A stretch of 64,000 nt of DNA from contig JAUPSS010000003.1 of NCBI GenBank assembly GCA_040285825.1, positions 434,001 through 498,000 on the forward strand, given 5' to 3'. The notes beneath the pieces were generated by a model, which made no database searches, was not told the origin of the DNA, and worked only from the letters and a program-made list of their open reading frames with translations. Both the position numbers and the translations under genes were made by a program. Source of the DNA: Eukaryota sp. TZLM1-RC. Lineage: Eukaryota; Metamonada: BaSk clade. Every line of letters starts with the position of its first letter. Position 1 is the first letter of the stretch. Of this stretch, positions 29,212-39,435 are shown piece by piece.

Positions 29212-31776
29212 TTATCGTGGCGTAAATGGTTCATTTTGGAAGTTGAAATATAGTGAATTTGAGTCTGGGATAATGCTATATGTTATTGTTTTTTTCCTCG
29301 GCCTACAGACTATAAATAAGAAAATTAAGAACAAAAAAACAATAAAAGGCCAAGCCCACGGAGGAATCAAAAACTCCTTTTCTATGGTAAAAGATTGCGA
29401 AGTTCCAGAAATTGAACACAAAGGATTAGATGAATTGAAAAAACCATTAAAAACTCCACTTTGAAATGGGAAATGGTGATTAACTAAATAATTAAAAGAT
29501 GTATTGAAAGTTTCAGAGGTTGAAATCAAAAAAAGAGAGCCCAATGATGAATTACTTATGAAGATCTGTAACGGGCATTCTGGTACACTGGAAACGGATG
29601 ATAACTCAAATAGAATCTTTTTGGGAAAGAAATAAGAAACTGAAAAAATTTGTCCCTGTTTCGGTTCTTGAAATTTTGGAGGTGAATAAATAGGAAACCG
29701 CTCTGACCGGGACGATAACAGACGATTACAGCTATCTGCAACAACTACAAAATACTCTGATAAGGGTTCAACATTCGACGGAATGACTGCATATAAATAG
29801 TGGATATTTGGTCTCCATTCCGCAAGAATTATTTCGTTTGCGGCCTTTCCAGTATGTGCAACTAGATAGACACTAATAACATCAATAGAACCAATGCTAT
29901 TCCAAGTAATGACCAAAGTAGATCCAGGAAACAAAAAGGCGTTTTGAAAATGCGATGTCACATGAATAGAGGCTTCTTTGACGTAAAAGGAAGAAGTGAG
30001 TGCTCCAATAGTATTTTTTGAGCTTTGAGCAAGTAACAATTTATAAACCCCAATACTTACTTCAGGACAAATCAGTACAGCATTAAATCTGTCAAAAAAG
30101 ATGGGAAAAACTTCAGTGGCAACACCATCATCATTAATCAAAAAGTAATCAAACTCTTCTGATTTGATTGATTGATCTTTGATTGACACTGTAGAGTTGA
30201 ACTTCCAGTACCAGGGATTGGATAAAGTAGATTGGGATAACTCTATCGTCTTTTCGAAGATGTAGAAAAGTTTTGATTGTTGGGATACTTGAGGAAACTG
30301 GGATGATTGAATGATTAGATACGATGGCCCAAAATGGAAAGTATCGTTGATTTCAAAGGAAAACGGTCTAAATGCAGGAAAGTCCTTGACCAAAGAGATG
30401 GACCTACTTTGTGACTTTAAAACAACATTAATTGAACTTAAAATCAAAGGAGCCATATTTGAATAAGACAGCATAACCGATTGCCCAACTTGAAAGCTAG
30501 AAAAGGGCTCAGGTTCAAATATTTTGAAAGGTGTTTCAATTATACTGAATATTTCAGAATCTGCGTCTCTTGATGACCGAGACTCTGCAACTATTCTGAT
30601 TCTACACTTACTGCCTAAATGAGATTTGGTGGGTGTGTAATCAAAAAAATCTTGATTTTGAACTGATGACGCAATAGTTGCCCATTCCTCAGACCCAGAA
30701 CAAACTAGTTTGATTGAAATTAGAGGGAAAAACCCCAAGGTTTTCCATTCTACTTGGAAAGGAACTCCATAGATTAAAATGTCCTCAGTCGAGGGACGAT
30801 TCACAATAAAGGCACCAAACGAAATTGTAAAAAATGGCGAATCAAAAACCTCATAAACATCTCTCGAATTTTGCAAAGTTAAATAATACTGTCCTTGGTC
30901 AACATCAGAAATCACCCATTCAAAAAACCCTAGACTGGAATTAATATTGGAACCAATAGTGATTTCATTTTGCGTATTTAATTGACTTGAAAAAGATGAA
31001 ATATTTGATTTCAACATAACATTAAAAAATTCAATTTGGCCCTCAATTTCCCAGGAAAATTTCAATCGCTGACCCTGTGAAAATGAATCAGACTGTAGAA
31101 GAATAAGGACTTCTGCGCCTTGAATTTCAAAGACTTTTGATGAATATTGACCCAAACTATCAATTGCTACTAAGAAAATATTCCTTGAATTAACCATCAA
31201 TGGGCTTGTTCTCCAGTGGAAAGAATTAACAGTGGAAACATTGGAAGCAATTAAATGTCTGGAATTATTATCAGTTTGATAATAAAGATCCACAAATGGA
31301 TGATAACCCTCAACAGCAAAGTTAATTTCAATCAAATCACCTCTATGGAATATTGAAGATTCAATAGGAGAAATAAATGACACGTTTCCTGTCGATAACC
31401 GGAATTCCGGCGATTTCCACCACTGGGAAACGTCAGCCGGGTTCTTAACTGTCAAGAAAACTGATTGGTCAGTGACAGAGGGAACTTTCCATTGCACAGT
31501 AATTCTTTTACTAGTTTCGTTCATGTCTAACTCAGAGATTAAAATATTATCTTTAAAGTACAGACACAGGGTATCAAAATCACCAGATATATCTAGCACT
31601 ATGTTGGAGGTTGATCCAACAAACCAAACATCGCTAGACAAGGGACTTAAGAAGGTCACTGAAGTAGACAGAGGGGAAGAATGCATGAGATCATCAGGAG
31701 GATCAACAGAGAGTCCATCAGCTGAACTGACCACAGAAAGAACTAACAATGTTATTGCAAAGGCATATAGTGACAT
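29212..31776 (-). CDS. Large type I membrane protein with repeated beta-sandwich-like ectodomain
   Basis: About 854 residues from the ATG at 31774-31776. The frame is open further upstream, but that part is a transposon tail. Residues 1-20 (MSLYAFAITLLVLSVVSS) form a signal peptide. The ectodomain contains about seven units of some 100 residues, each with a pattern like P...F..G..I.I.W...G.......L (for example SIFHRGDLIEINFAVEG, FSQGQRLKFSWEIEG, FLFPGSTLVITWNSIG), resembling the Ser/Thr-rich Kre9/KNH-type or Ig-like sandwich. Many N-glycosylation sequons are present. A single membrane helix (PFIVFLFLIFLFIVC) is followed by a short basic cytosolic tail. Probably a cell-surface protein; ligand unknown. 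Confidence 0.8.
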   Translation of the reverse strand: MSLYAFAITLLVLSVVSSADGLSVDPPDDLMHSSPLSTSVTFLSPLSSDVWFVGSTSNIVLDISGDFDTLCLYFKDNILISELDMNETSKRITVQWKVPSVTDQSVFLTVKNPADVSQWWKSPEFRLSTGNVSFISPIESSIFHRGDLIEINFAVEGYHPFVDLYYQTDNNSRHLIASNVSTVNSFHWRTSPLMVNSRNIFLVAIDSLGQYSSKVFEIQGAEVLILLQSDSFSQGQRLKFSWEIEGQIEFFNVMLKSNISSFSSQLNTQNEITIGSNINSSLGFFEWVISDVDQGQYYLTLQNSRDVYEVFDSPFFTISFGAFIVNRPSTEDILIYGVPFQVEWKTLGFFPLISIKLVCSGSEEWATIASSVQNQDFFDYTPTKSHLGSKCRIRIVAESRSSRDADSEIFSIIETPFKIFEPEPFSSFQVGQSVMLSYSNMAPLILSSINVVLKSQSRSISLVKDFPAFRPFSFEINDTFHFGPSYLIIQSSQFPQVSQQSKLFYIFEKTIELSQSTLSNPWYWKFNSTVSIKDQSIKSEEFDYFLINDDGVATEVFPIFFDRFNAVLICPEVSIGVYKLLLAQSSKNTIGALTSSFYVKEASIHVTSHFQNAFLFPGSTLVITWNSIGSIDVISVYLVAHTGKAANEIILAEWRPNIHYLYAVIPSNVEPLSEYFVVVADSCNRLLSSRSERFPIYSPPKFQEPKQGQIFSVSYFFPKKILFELSSVSSVPECPLQIFISNSSLGSLFLISTSETFNTSFNYLVNHHFPFQSGVFNGFFNSSNPLCSISGTSQSFTIEKEFLIPPWAWPFIVFLFLIFLFIVCRPRKKTITYSIIPDSNSLYFNFQNEPFTPR

Positions 31777-31854
31777 CGCCTTGCAGCAAAGAAAGGTCAA
31801 ATAGTTGTAACCCGTTGAGGAAATGAATCTTTCATTTCTGTTTTTAGATACCGT

Positions 31855-32785
31855 TAATTTATTCCAAAAAACTAAACAACAGACCTTAAAATTCAATGTC
31901 TTCACGCCCCAAATCGGCCAAACAGAATTGACTGGAAGTTTTTCTTTCATAAAGCCGACCAAGAGATAACAAGGGTACATCACCATTCAAAATAGAAAAC
32001 ACAATTCTGTTCTGACAAAACATTTAGTCAAAAATTCTTCCTGTACGATGTTTCGTTATTTCGACAAAATCATCCAAGAAAGGTAAAGCAAGTGATCCAA
32101 GCGTGTCACGTGTGAAAAACCAAATGGACAAAGGGCATAATGAGTGTGAGATTCAACATTCAAGGATAGCAACTTTGCTTTATATTTGTCAATGTTAGTG
32201 TGTTCGGCAACAGACAGCGTATTCTTGTGTTTTGACTGAGCTAATGGTATAAAAGAATTATTGCACACATCAGTTGATCTCACATCAGTAATGATAATCT
32301 TCGCTTCAAGACCTTCAAGCACTAAATCATCTCTATTATGACCAAAAAAATTCAAAGTATCTTCATCAAGCAAACGAGAGAGTAAAGGTTCTCAATAGGA
32401 AACAATTCTGTGTGACTTTGACATACAATAGAGTTGATCTCTAACATCACCATGGACTTTTGATCGGAAAGTAATAAAGTGTTTACAATTAAAAAGATGA
32501 TTTGGAGAAATTTTTGATCCACATTTGCAAATCAAATTATGAGGCACGTTATTGGACCAAATGAAGCATCGAAGACGCATTGTACAAGAAAATGTAATAT
32601 CATTCAAAAGAAGACGATAAAATTGAGGAATTTGAATAATTAAACAAGATGAAGAACTACTTTGAGTATCTAACAAATAAACTGCGAAAGCGGGATTATC
32701 ATTTTTGACCACACCAAGACGGAAATTCAAATCCAAGCCTTCAAAAAATATTGTAAAACAACAAGTAGAAATAGAGTCATCAAAT
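31855..32785 (-). mobile_element. Non-LTR retrotransposon fragment, minus strand
   Basis: A 5'-truncated, decayed copy. 32829-32392 holds the post-RT region with the zinc motif CKCGSKISPNHLFNC; 32373-32056 holds the endonuclease-like part (NRDDLVLEGLEAKIIITDV, then IDKYKAK); a shifted frame gives the family C-terminus ending REDIEF at 31886. The last 110 bp are repeated near 59775-59890. It directly precedes the membrane-protein gene and extends that gene's frame spuriously to 31986. Confidence 0.75.
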
Positions 32786-33930
32786 ATACAACTAAAGCTC
32801 CACATACTTGAAACCCGCATTTCCCACAATGAAACAGTTAAGTACTAAAGATTCAGAAAGTTTACCAAAAGAAGGAAGTGAATCAGAAATTGATTTCATC
32901 ATTCCCTTGCGAATCGAAAACACAATCCTGTTTTGCCAATAAACACGATTAAAAATTCTTCGGGTTCTTTCCTTTACAACTACACAGAAATTCTTAAGGA
33001 ACGCCAATGCAGCCTTACCTAAAGACCCGAGCAAGTAAAAAACAAAGGGACATAAATTATAATACGCATGAGAGTTGTCATTCACATAAGAAGTTGGTTT
33101 CACGTATTTAGCAATTTAGTATTTTTCCCCAGCAAGAAGAGCATTATTGACATCAGAATTGATGAAATGTTCATCAGAATAATTACAATGGTTAACGAAC
33201 ATGGCATCTAAAATCGTGGAGCTTCCATTTAAGCCAAGAACAACCAAATCACCTCTTGTTAGACCCCGAAAAGCTCTATTGTTAAGTGTGTACTATCAAT
33301 ATTGGGGTCATCAAGAATTAATTTTGATAGCAAAGCCCTCAGAAGGAATCTACTCGACATGATTTGCACATGACATAAATTTGGTCCCTGACATTATTAT
33401 GCAGTTTACTAGTAAATGTAACAAAGTTTACAATTCAAGCGATGAGTAAACAAAAGAGGTTTTCCACATTTACGTGTGTAATGATCAGGCAAATGTTTGG
33501 CCACAAAAAACAAAAAAAACGCATGTTTAAAAGCCGTTCATTTTTTAAAAGGAAGTTTTTAAATAGAAGGAATTTGAGTTACTAAAGCAGCAGCTGCACT
33601 ATTACAAATGTCCTTAAAAAATTTCCGAAAGTGGGATTTTTAGTTTTGGCCAAGTCAAGTCCTACTTCATAATCCAAGCTTTCATATAATTTAACCAGAT
33701 GGTGCTCAAGCTTTTTCAGGCAAAAACGTAAATTTGGGATTGATCAGTTCGGAATTTCTTGAACATTCTGGGAAAAACACTGAATCCAGATATCACTGGG
33801 CAACTTATCTAATTCAAATTGAAGCTGATTTCAGTAAAAATTATATTCACTATTGATCAGATGAAAACCATAAAAGAACCTTTGGAAATTTCAAAAACAA
33901 AATTTTTTCGCTTCCTAAAAAAGCTGTTTT
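32786..33930 (-). mobile_element. Second non-LTR retrotransposon fragment, minus strand
   Basis: It adjoins the fragment at 31855-32785. Its C-terminus is at 33103-32792 (YYNLCPFVFYLLGSLGKAA). Further upstream, broken frames give GLTRGDLVVLGLNGSSTILDAM and AGEKY(stop)IAKY, closely matching the 52578-55271 copy. Several stops and shifts are present. It belongs to the same subfamily as the copy that splits the Fanzor gene. Confidence 0.75.
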
Positions 33931-33934
33931 AATT

Positions 33935-35262
33935 TTTAATGAATAATGAACCAATTTTCTAGTAAAATTATTGGAAATTGATGCATCTCAATTACGAAGC
34001 CACATTTTTTGTGGTACAGATTTTGGTGGTGTTGATTTTCATAAATCAAGCTACCTTTGTAAAGCTGTCTTTACTGGAGGCGGTAAAAATTATATTTTTG
34101 AATTTGTGAATCGCTTTCCAAAAAAGTTGATCTCATTGAAAACTGTGGAAGCTCATATCTTACTTCTTTACAACAGGAAATTGAAACTCTTTCACCAAAT
34201 ATTTGGTCTAAATGTTTTCCCTCTAAAATTGTGGAACTTCCTTCAAGAAGCATGCTATCCTTACCCTGGACTTTTGCAAAATTGCAGAAAAAAATCTAAA
34301 AAAAAATAAAGTCTAATAAAAAAATAAAGTTGAAAAAATAAAGTCTATAAAGTTCGAGAAAACTTGGATTATATTGTACGTCTTAGCTTGTCTAAAGAAA
34401 AAATCCCGTTTTAGCAAATTTTTTATTGATCTTGAAGACAGTTGTTCAAGTTGCCTAATCTCACAAATTCCCAACATTGATGGCCTTTTACTTAATGATA
34501 ACCAATGCACCACTGCAATGAGAATGGGATGTTTCTTATGGCCATGTTCGTTACTAAATGATTTAATTTGTCGCTGCAAGAGTGTGGTTACACTTTCCCA
34601 TATTTTAAACTGCAAATATTTTATAACTTATCGCTCAATTGTTCATGACTCTGTTCGTGGTCAATTATATGCCATGTGCAAAAGTTTCAATATAGAGGCA
34701 TTGATTGAGCTTTTAGTTCGTCTTCAGATCAAACTGATGATTACTTTGGTAAAAGAAGGGCAGATTTAGTAGCTCTAGGGATCGATGGTGTTCTCAATGT
34801 TGTGGATGTTGTCTAAGTAATTGTCTGCAAAAATTCTGCTGCTCGTTTAGTGTATTCCGATGATTCGCCACTATCTAACGCCGAAAAAAAGAAAATCAAA
34901 AAGTATGAAGAACCATTGGCACAATTAGGTAGAGTTGAACATGTGAAATATCAGTTTGTACCGTTTGCAATTTCTCTGTTTGGCAATATTGGACTTTCAG
35001 GGTTACACTTTTTTGAAGACTTCAAGAAAAATTTTACTGAAAGGTCTGGTAAAAAAATGAATTCCACTTTTTGGTTTAATAGAATTGTTTTTTGCATTTT
35101 CAAGTCTTTTACAACAATGATTTCCACAGCATTTTTTGCTATTGGTGTAGAATATGAACGAAATGATGTGAGTAGGTGTATTAATAGTGATGCTTGTTTG
35201 GAGGATATTGAATATTAGATAGAATTGAATTTCAATAAAAATACAGTACAATAAAAAAATGC
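33935..35262 (+). mobile_element. Third non-LTR retrotransposon fragment, plus strand
   Basis: Head-to-head with the preceding fragment. Open pieces: 33971-34309 (QLRSHIFCGTDFGGVDFHKSS, post-RT), 34374-34769 (zinc motif CRCKSVVTLSHILNC) and 34850-35218 (endonuclease end and family C-terminus LEDIEY). Frameshifts near 34310 and 34770 and a stop near 34816 inactivate it. The 3' end has AATAAAAATACAGTACAATAAAAAAA. Confidence 0.75.
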
Positions 35263-35312
35263 TATTTCACAGAAAATAGAAGAATTGGTAAGAACAATTC
35301 CACCCAATACAA

Positions 35313-35474
35313 TCTTAGCTCATGTGCACGAATATTCATAAAATTAGAGTTAAAACAGTGTTTATGGATCAGAGTTAAGAAAATCAAACTATAACAAGTA
35401 CAAAAAAATTTAAACTATGAATCACGTGATAAGAAACGTGATACTTTTTGAAACGGGTTTAGTTTCAGTTAGCA
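35313..35474 (-). repeat. 3' LTR of Ty3-F
   Basis: It shares long blocks with 37554-37712 (GGATCAGAGTTAAGAAAATC; AACAAGTACAAAAAAATTTA). In element orientation it begins TGCTAAC after the polypurine tract. Its outer end is AGCTAAGA where the 5' LTR has AGCCAACA. Confidence 0.72.
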
Positions 35475-35674
35475 CTGCCTCTTCTTCTTCCTTTTTCACG
35501 TCTCTTCTGGGCAAAAGGATTAGATTACTTGATAAATCAGTGATAGGCGGCTGTGTTACTAATGAAGACTACGAGTTGCTTGGTGGTGGTACCATCAGAC
35601 CATAGGACAGTGGCAATGTCCGATTCAATGCCTAAAATAGCATCGAGAAAGGCCTTTCCGCTGTCAGCAGCAGC

Positions 35675-36631
35675 TTAGGCATCGAAAACAGATTGGTGTA
35701 ATGAAGAATAAAAGGGCTTTACCAAATGAATAGATGTCTTAAGGCTTGAGCGGGTCACAGGATTGAGCAGAAGCACGGAACTAGGGGATGATACTTCCTG
35801 AACGATATATGGACCAACGTAGTGGCCATGGAGCTTGTCTGGCTTCTCGCGCAGAACAAAGACTCGATCGTTTACTTGAGGAGCATAATTCAGAGGGGTA
35901 GATGGCGGTGTGTTCTTGGAGGCGGAAATTACAAAGGCCCAAGAATGAGTCACTCAGTTAGTGATGGAAACGGTATGTTGGAGATATTCAGGGACGTCAG
36001 GTTCTTGAAGTATAGTTGAAAAGCGATCTAGTATAGAACAAAGTAGTAAGCGAGGAGAGGTTTCGGTGAATATCAGTTGGTAGGGGGAGTGGTTTAGAGA
36101 TGGACGATGGTGGGAGTTGATCAGCAAATTGGAACGTAATGACCACCAATTGTCATTATCAGAGAAGTCAAGTAGTAGTTTCCGGAGGGCTTGAAGGAAG
36201 GTTCGGTGTTGTCGTTCTACTAAACATGTGGACTAATGAAAGTGGGGAATGGACAGGGTGTGTTTGATGTCCAAATAGGAGCACATCAAGGCAAAGATCC
36301 GGTTGGATAAATCAGAGCCATTATCGGAGTGGATTAATTTTGGCGCACCAAATACTGATAATACATGAGTAAAAAGGGCGTCGACTACAGTTTGGGCTGT
36401 GACATCACGGGAAGCAACTAGTATGCTGAGTTTAGAGAACGCGTCCTTAAAATGGATAATGTTTATGTATCTGGCGACATCTGGGGAGAGCGGACCATTA
36501 CTATCACAGTGTAAGTACTCAAAAAGAGCGGCTAGCGAAGTTAAGGGAACCAGTAGGTAAGAGGTGGTGAAAAGGGACCGGGGAGGTCTTCTGGCAGGGA
36601 ATGCAATTCTTGATGTGGGTAGCCAGATCAT
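35675..36631 (-). pseudogene. Ty3-F integrase remnant
   Basis: The first piece (36631-36233) has the integrase D-D region: FEYLHCDSNGPLSPD and APKLIHSDNGSDLSN. The second piece (35953-35675) is the C-terminal domain with KLHGHYVGPYIVQEV, the usual linker to the chromodomain. The glutamate of the triad and the intervening part are in other frames or lost. Confidence 0.75.
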
Positions 36632-36785
36632 ATTTCACGGATGGCCAATAGTAGTCTAAAGCTTGCAGCTTCTTTTAACAGTCGTCACATGGGGCGTGTC
36701 CAGCTTCAGTGGCTCCGCGAATGAGTAAAAGAATCTCAGAGTGTAGGGATAAGGGAACCAGAATCTTGTACGCTTCAGATAGTTT

Positions 36786-37580
36786 CTAGCCAGATTGAGA
36801 ATTGATTCTGGAATTGGTAAAGAAAGGATCGTCATCGGGAAGCTTTTGTTGAGCTTTGAATAACTTGTTTATCACAGCCTGGGCAGAGAAGCTTCTGGTA
36901 ACGGGACGAAGGTGATCAAAGCTTGCTGAGGAGTCGTTTGGTGTGGTGGCCATTACGGCAAATACGATTTGGACATCGTTATCGGAGTCAGAGGTAATGT
37001 CGATGAATGAGCATGAGTAGAAGAAGAAAACGTGAGGAAGCATGGCTTGATGGAGTTGTTTTTCAGAGGAGATTTGTCCTAGTTGATAAGACTGAAGGTT
37101 GGAGCTGAAAGGGCAGGATTCTTCGTCGTCAGAACTGGCAGGAGGTTGAGTGAAGCTAGAGAAGTTACGGCGAGGTGCGGACTTAGCTTCTTTACGGAGG
37201 ACAGTGACGGGCTCAGAGGGACTTCCTAAGAGATTATCAGATTCCGAAGTTTGGGAAAGTCTGGATCTCAGCTCAGCTACCTCCTTATTGAGCAACTCCA
37301 CACGATAGTGTTCGGCAAAACGGGAAGAGGACAAGGGCGCGCTGAAGCTGGAGGAAGTCTGGACGTTAGCGGAAGGCGGGTATCTTGTCATGTTTGTCAA
37401 GACATGATTGGACATACGAGAAGTGTAAATCTTTAGCGCCTCAACATAGCAGGAGATGGACACTCGACCGGTATGCTCTAAATACGGGGCGACTGAGGAA
37501 ACGCCGGCAGAGGCAGAGGCAGGAGTGGATTTTTTCGGATCCACAGTAATTACTGTTGGCTTATGTATACGAATATCCAT
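36786..37580 (-). pseudogene. Ty3-F gag fragment
   Basis: It starts at the ATG inside the 5' LTR (MDIRIHKPT, then VITVDPKK from the spacer and primer-binding region). About 265 codons, Ser-rich with a predicted helical segment (RVELLNKEVAELRSRLSQ). No zinc knuckle is seen before the stop. It is followed directly by integrase sequence, so the element has an internal deletion. Confidence 0.65.
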
Positions 37581-37712
37581 AAAACTAGAGTTAAAACGGA
37601 GTTTATGGATCAGAGTTAAGAAAATCAAACTATAACAAGTACAAAAAAATTTAAACTATGTATCACATGATACGAAACGTGATACTTTCCGAAACGGGTT
37701 TAGCCTTAGCTA
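37554..37712 (-). repeat. 5' LTR of Ty3-F
   Basis: Similar to the 35313-35474 LTR over its whole length. Its inner end (element sense AGCCAACA) joins the 14-bp palindrome ACAGTAATTACTGT (37543-37556), followed by TGTGGATCC. It contains the gag ATG at 37580. A related LTR-like sequence occurs at about 45946-46110. Confidence 0.72.
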
Positions 37713-38129
37713 AAATCAGCAGAACAAAATAAATGATTTCGAATCAAAGATTCGTTGACTTCTAATTAATTAGACAAGAATTTGACCCGATGTTTGTTAA
37801 ACGATGAGCCAAAAATTGAAAGACACCGAAGGATGAGTTTTCTTCAAAAGTGAGTAAAATGTCCCAAATAACAAATTTTTAAAATCAAAAATATAATGTG
37901 TTTTTCAACGTCACATTCAGCAAGAAAACTTAGATTCTTGTCACAAGTATGCAATAAATTGTTCAACTGGGAATAAATTTCAACTACATTACCAAGCTAG
38001 CATCCAAACAAGTTTCATCCAATGCTTTTTGGTCACAATTAATAAAAGGAATGTCACCATTTGTCGTCGACATTTGTTTCTCTATAAAATATATAAATAT
38101 ATATCTTCATAGCATTTTGACTTACGGAT

Positions 38130-38480
38130 CTACAACACGAATCATATGAAGAACATCATTGACATTACGATTCCATAAACATCCACACTGCTGACAAGTG
38201 AGTTTTCCATGTCTGAAAATGTTGGAGTCTTTGCTCTCCTATAAGGTCTTGGATTAGGGAATCTTCTCAGCCCTATTTATTTTCATGAGGTGTAAGACGC
38301 ACCTTACCGGTGTGTCCTAGAAAACATACCCTGATAATTCAGAGGTCTGAAGTGGAAATATATTCTTAATTGGCTGTGACTTTGGCAATTTCTAATAACA
38401 ACGAGCCTTTTGAAAACAGCAACAAGAGTGTAAACTTTTCCGAGGGCCTTCCATTGAAATATAAGTAATTTTTCGGAGGA
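38130..38480 (-). pseudogene. Decayed Fanzor-like (TnpB homologue) C-terminal relic
   Basis: Minus-strand pieces in changing frames resemble the end of Fanzor RNA-guided nucleases: EYISTSDL (compare the RuvC-II E-x-x-TS motif), then FPNPRPYRRAKTPTF, then HGKLTCQQCGCLWNRN and VNDVLHMIRVV before a TAA. The C-x2-C followed by WNR-x-VN matches the zinc element and RuvC-III block, with Asn in place of the usual catalytic Asp (WNRDVN). Several stops and shifts are present. Sequence further upstream (38480-39060) is too decayed to align by eye. Confidence 0.55.
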
Positions 38481-39435
38481 CGCAAATCAAAAATTACATT
38501 GGGTAAAGACTAAATGTAAATTATGAAATCAATATCAGGTTCTAGCCAACAATAACTTCTTCAAAATATGAAAGACCTCAGAGTGATGATGGTAATTTTG
38601 TTTTCAGCTTATAAAAATTGTGAATTGAAAAAAATAAAAGAGTAGATGAATATAATCTATTTCGAAACAAACTGAGAAAAAAACAGTTTCGATAACATTT
38701 GTACAATTCCGGTAAATTTTACGGTAAATTTCACCTTTATACCACAAAAATAAAGGTCGAGAAATTCATTCAATAATTGTTGAAAGTTATTTTCAAGTGA
38801 GACTAAATATTCTCAAACTTTACATCTGGTGATCCTTCCCATAAATTTAAGATATAAAGTTGGAACCCCCTCAGGTACTGTATGAAAATGACATTTATAA
38901 AAATAATCCATAACTTTCTCCTTTGAAAAATTTTCAATAGTAGCTTGTGGAACTCTACCCTGCTTGACATAATGAATTGCAACAGTTTCCTCTTCAAAAA
39001 TAGCAGTAAACAGCCTCGAATATTGGGAACGGTCTAGATGTTGATGAAAAAGAATCATTAATGTTGATTGAGTTGCTGAGAACGAATCAATCAGTAGCTG
39101 GAAAAACTCTAGCAGATTCAGTAGTGTTTAAGAAGGTGTTCAATAAGAAGGCCTTGATCAAACATTTGCCAAGTCCTGACAGTGGGTGGAGTGTAATTTA
39201 GATTTAGAAAAAAGCTCTTGCTCAAAAATTTACACTGACAAAGAAAACAAAGATGCTTTGTGATTCAAATAAGACTAAGAAAATAAGTCAATTATGTACT
39301 GACTGTTTAAAATTATTTAAATTTTGCAAATTTTAGAAAATAAATTTTAAATCAAATACTTAAACAGTGTTTATTATATCAAGCTCTCCATAAATAATAA
39401 TGTACAAAATAAAATTAAAAAATTAATCCATTCCT
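38481..39435. other. Gene-poor decayed stretch
   Basis: AT-rich sequence with two short open pieces that I cannot assign: a minus frame at 38813-39058 (contains FEEETVAIHYVKQGRVPQ) and a plus frame of about 48 codons ending near 39202 (contains VAGKTLADSVVFKKVF). They may be relics of the Fanzor-like element or of another gene. No RNA gene is seen. Confidence 0.4.

Larger units (their letters stand above)
35313..37712 (-). mobile_element. Ty3-F: internally deleted, decayed Ty3/gypsy-like element
   Basis: Flanked by related LTRs (35313-35474 and 37554-37712, about 160 bp). Between them on the minus strand are a gag start (37580 down to 36786), part of the integrase core (36631-36233, with HSDNGSDLSNRIF) and the integrase C-terminus with a chromodomain-like end (35953-35500). 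Protease, RT and RNase H are missing, so the element is deleted to about 2.4 kb. A polypurine tract (GAAAAAGGAAGAAGAAGAGGCAG) abuts the 3' LTR. No clear target duplication was found. Confidence 0.78.

Noticed and set aside
31777-31986. Upstream extension of the large membrane protein by 70 codons
   Set aside because: The sequence matches a non-LTR retrotransposon 3' tail also found at 59773-59895; the signal peptide begins at the ATG at 31776.
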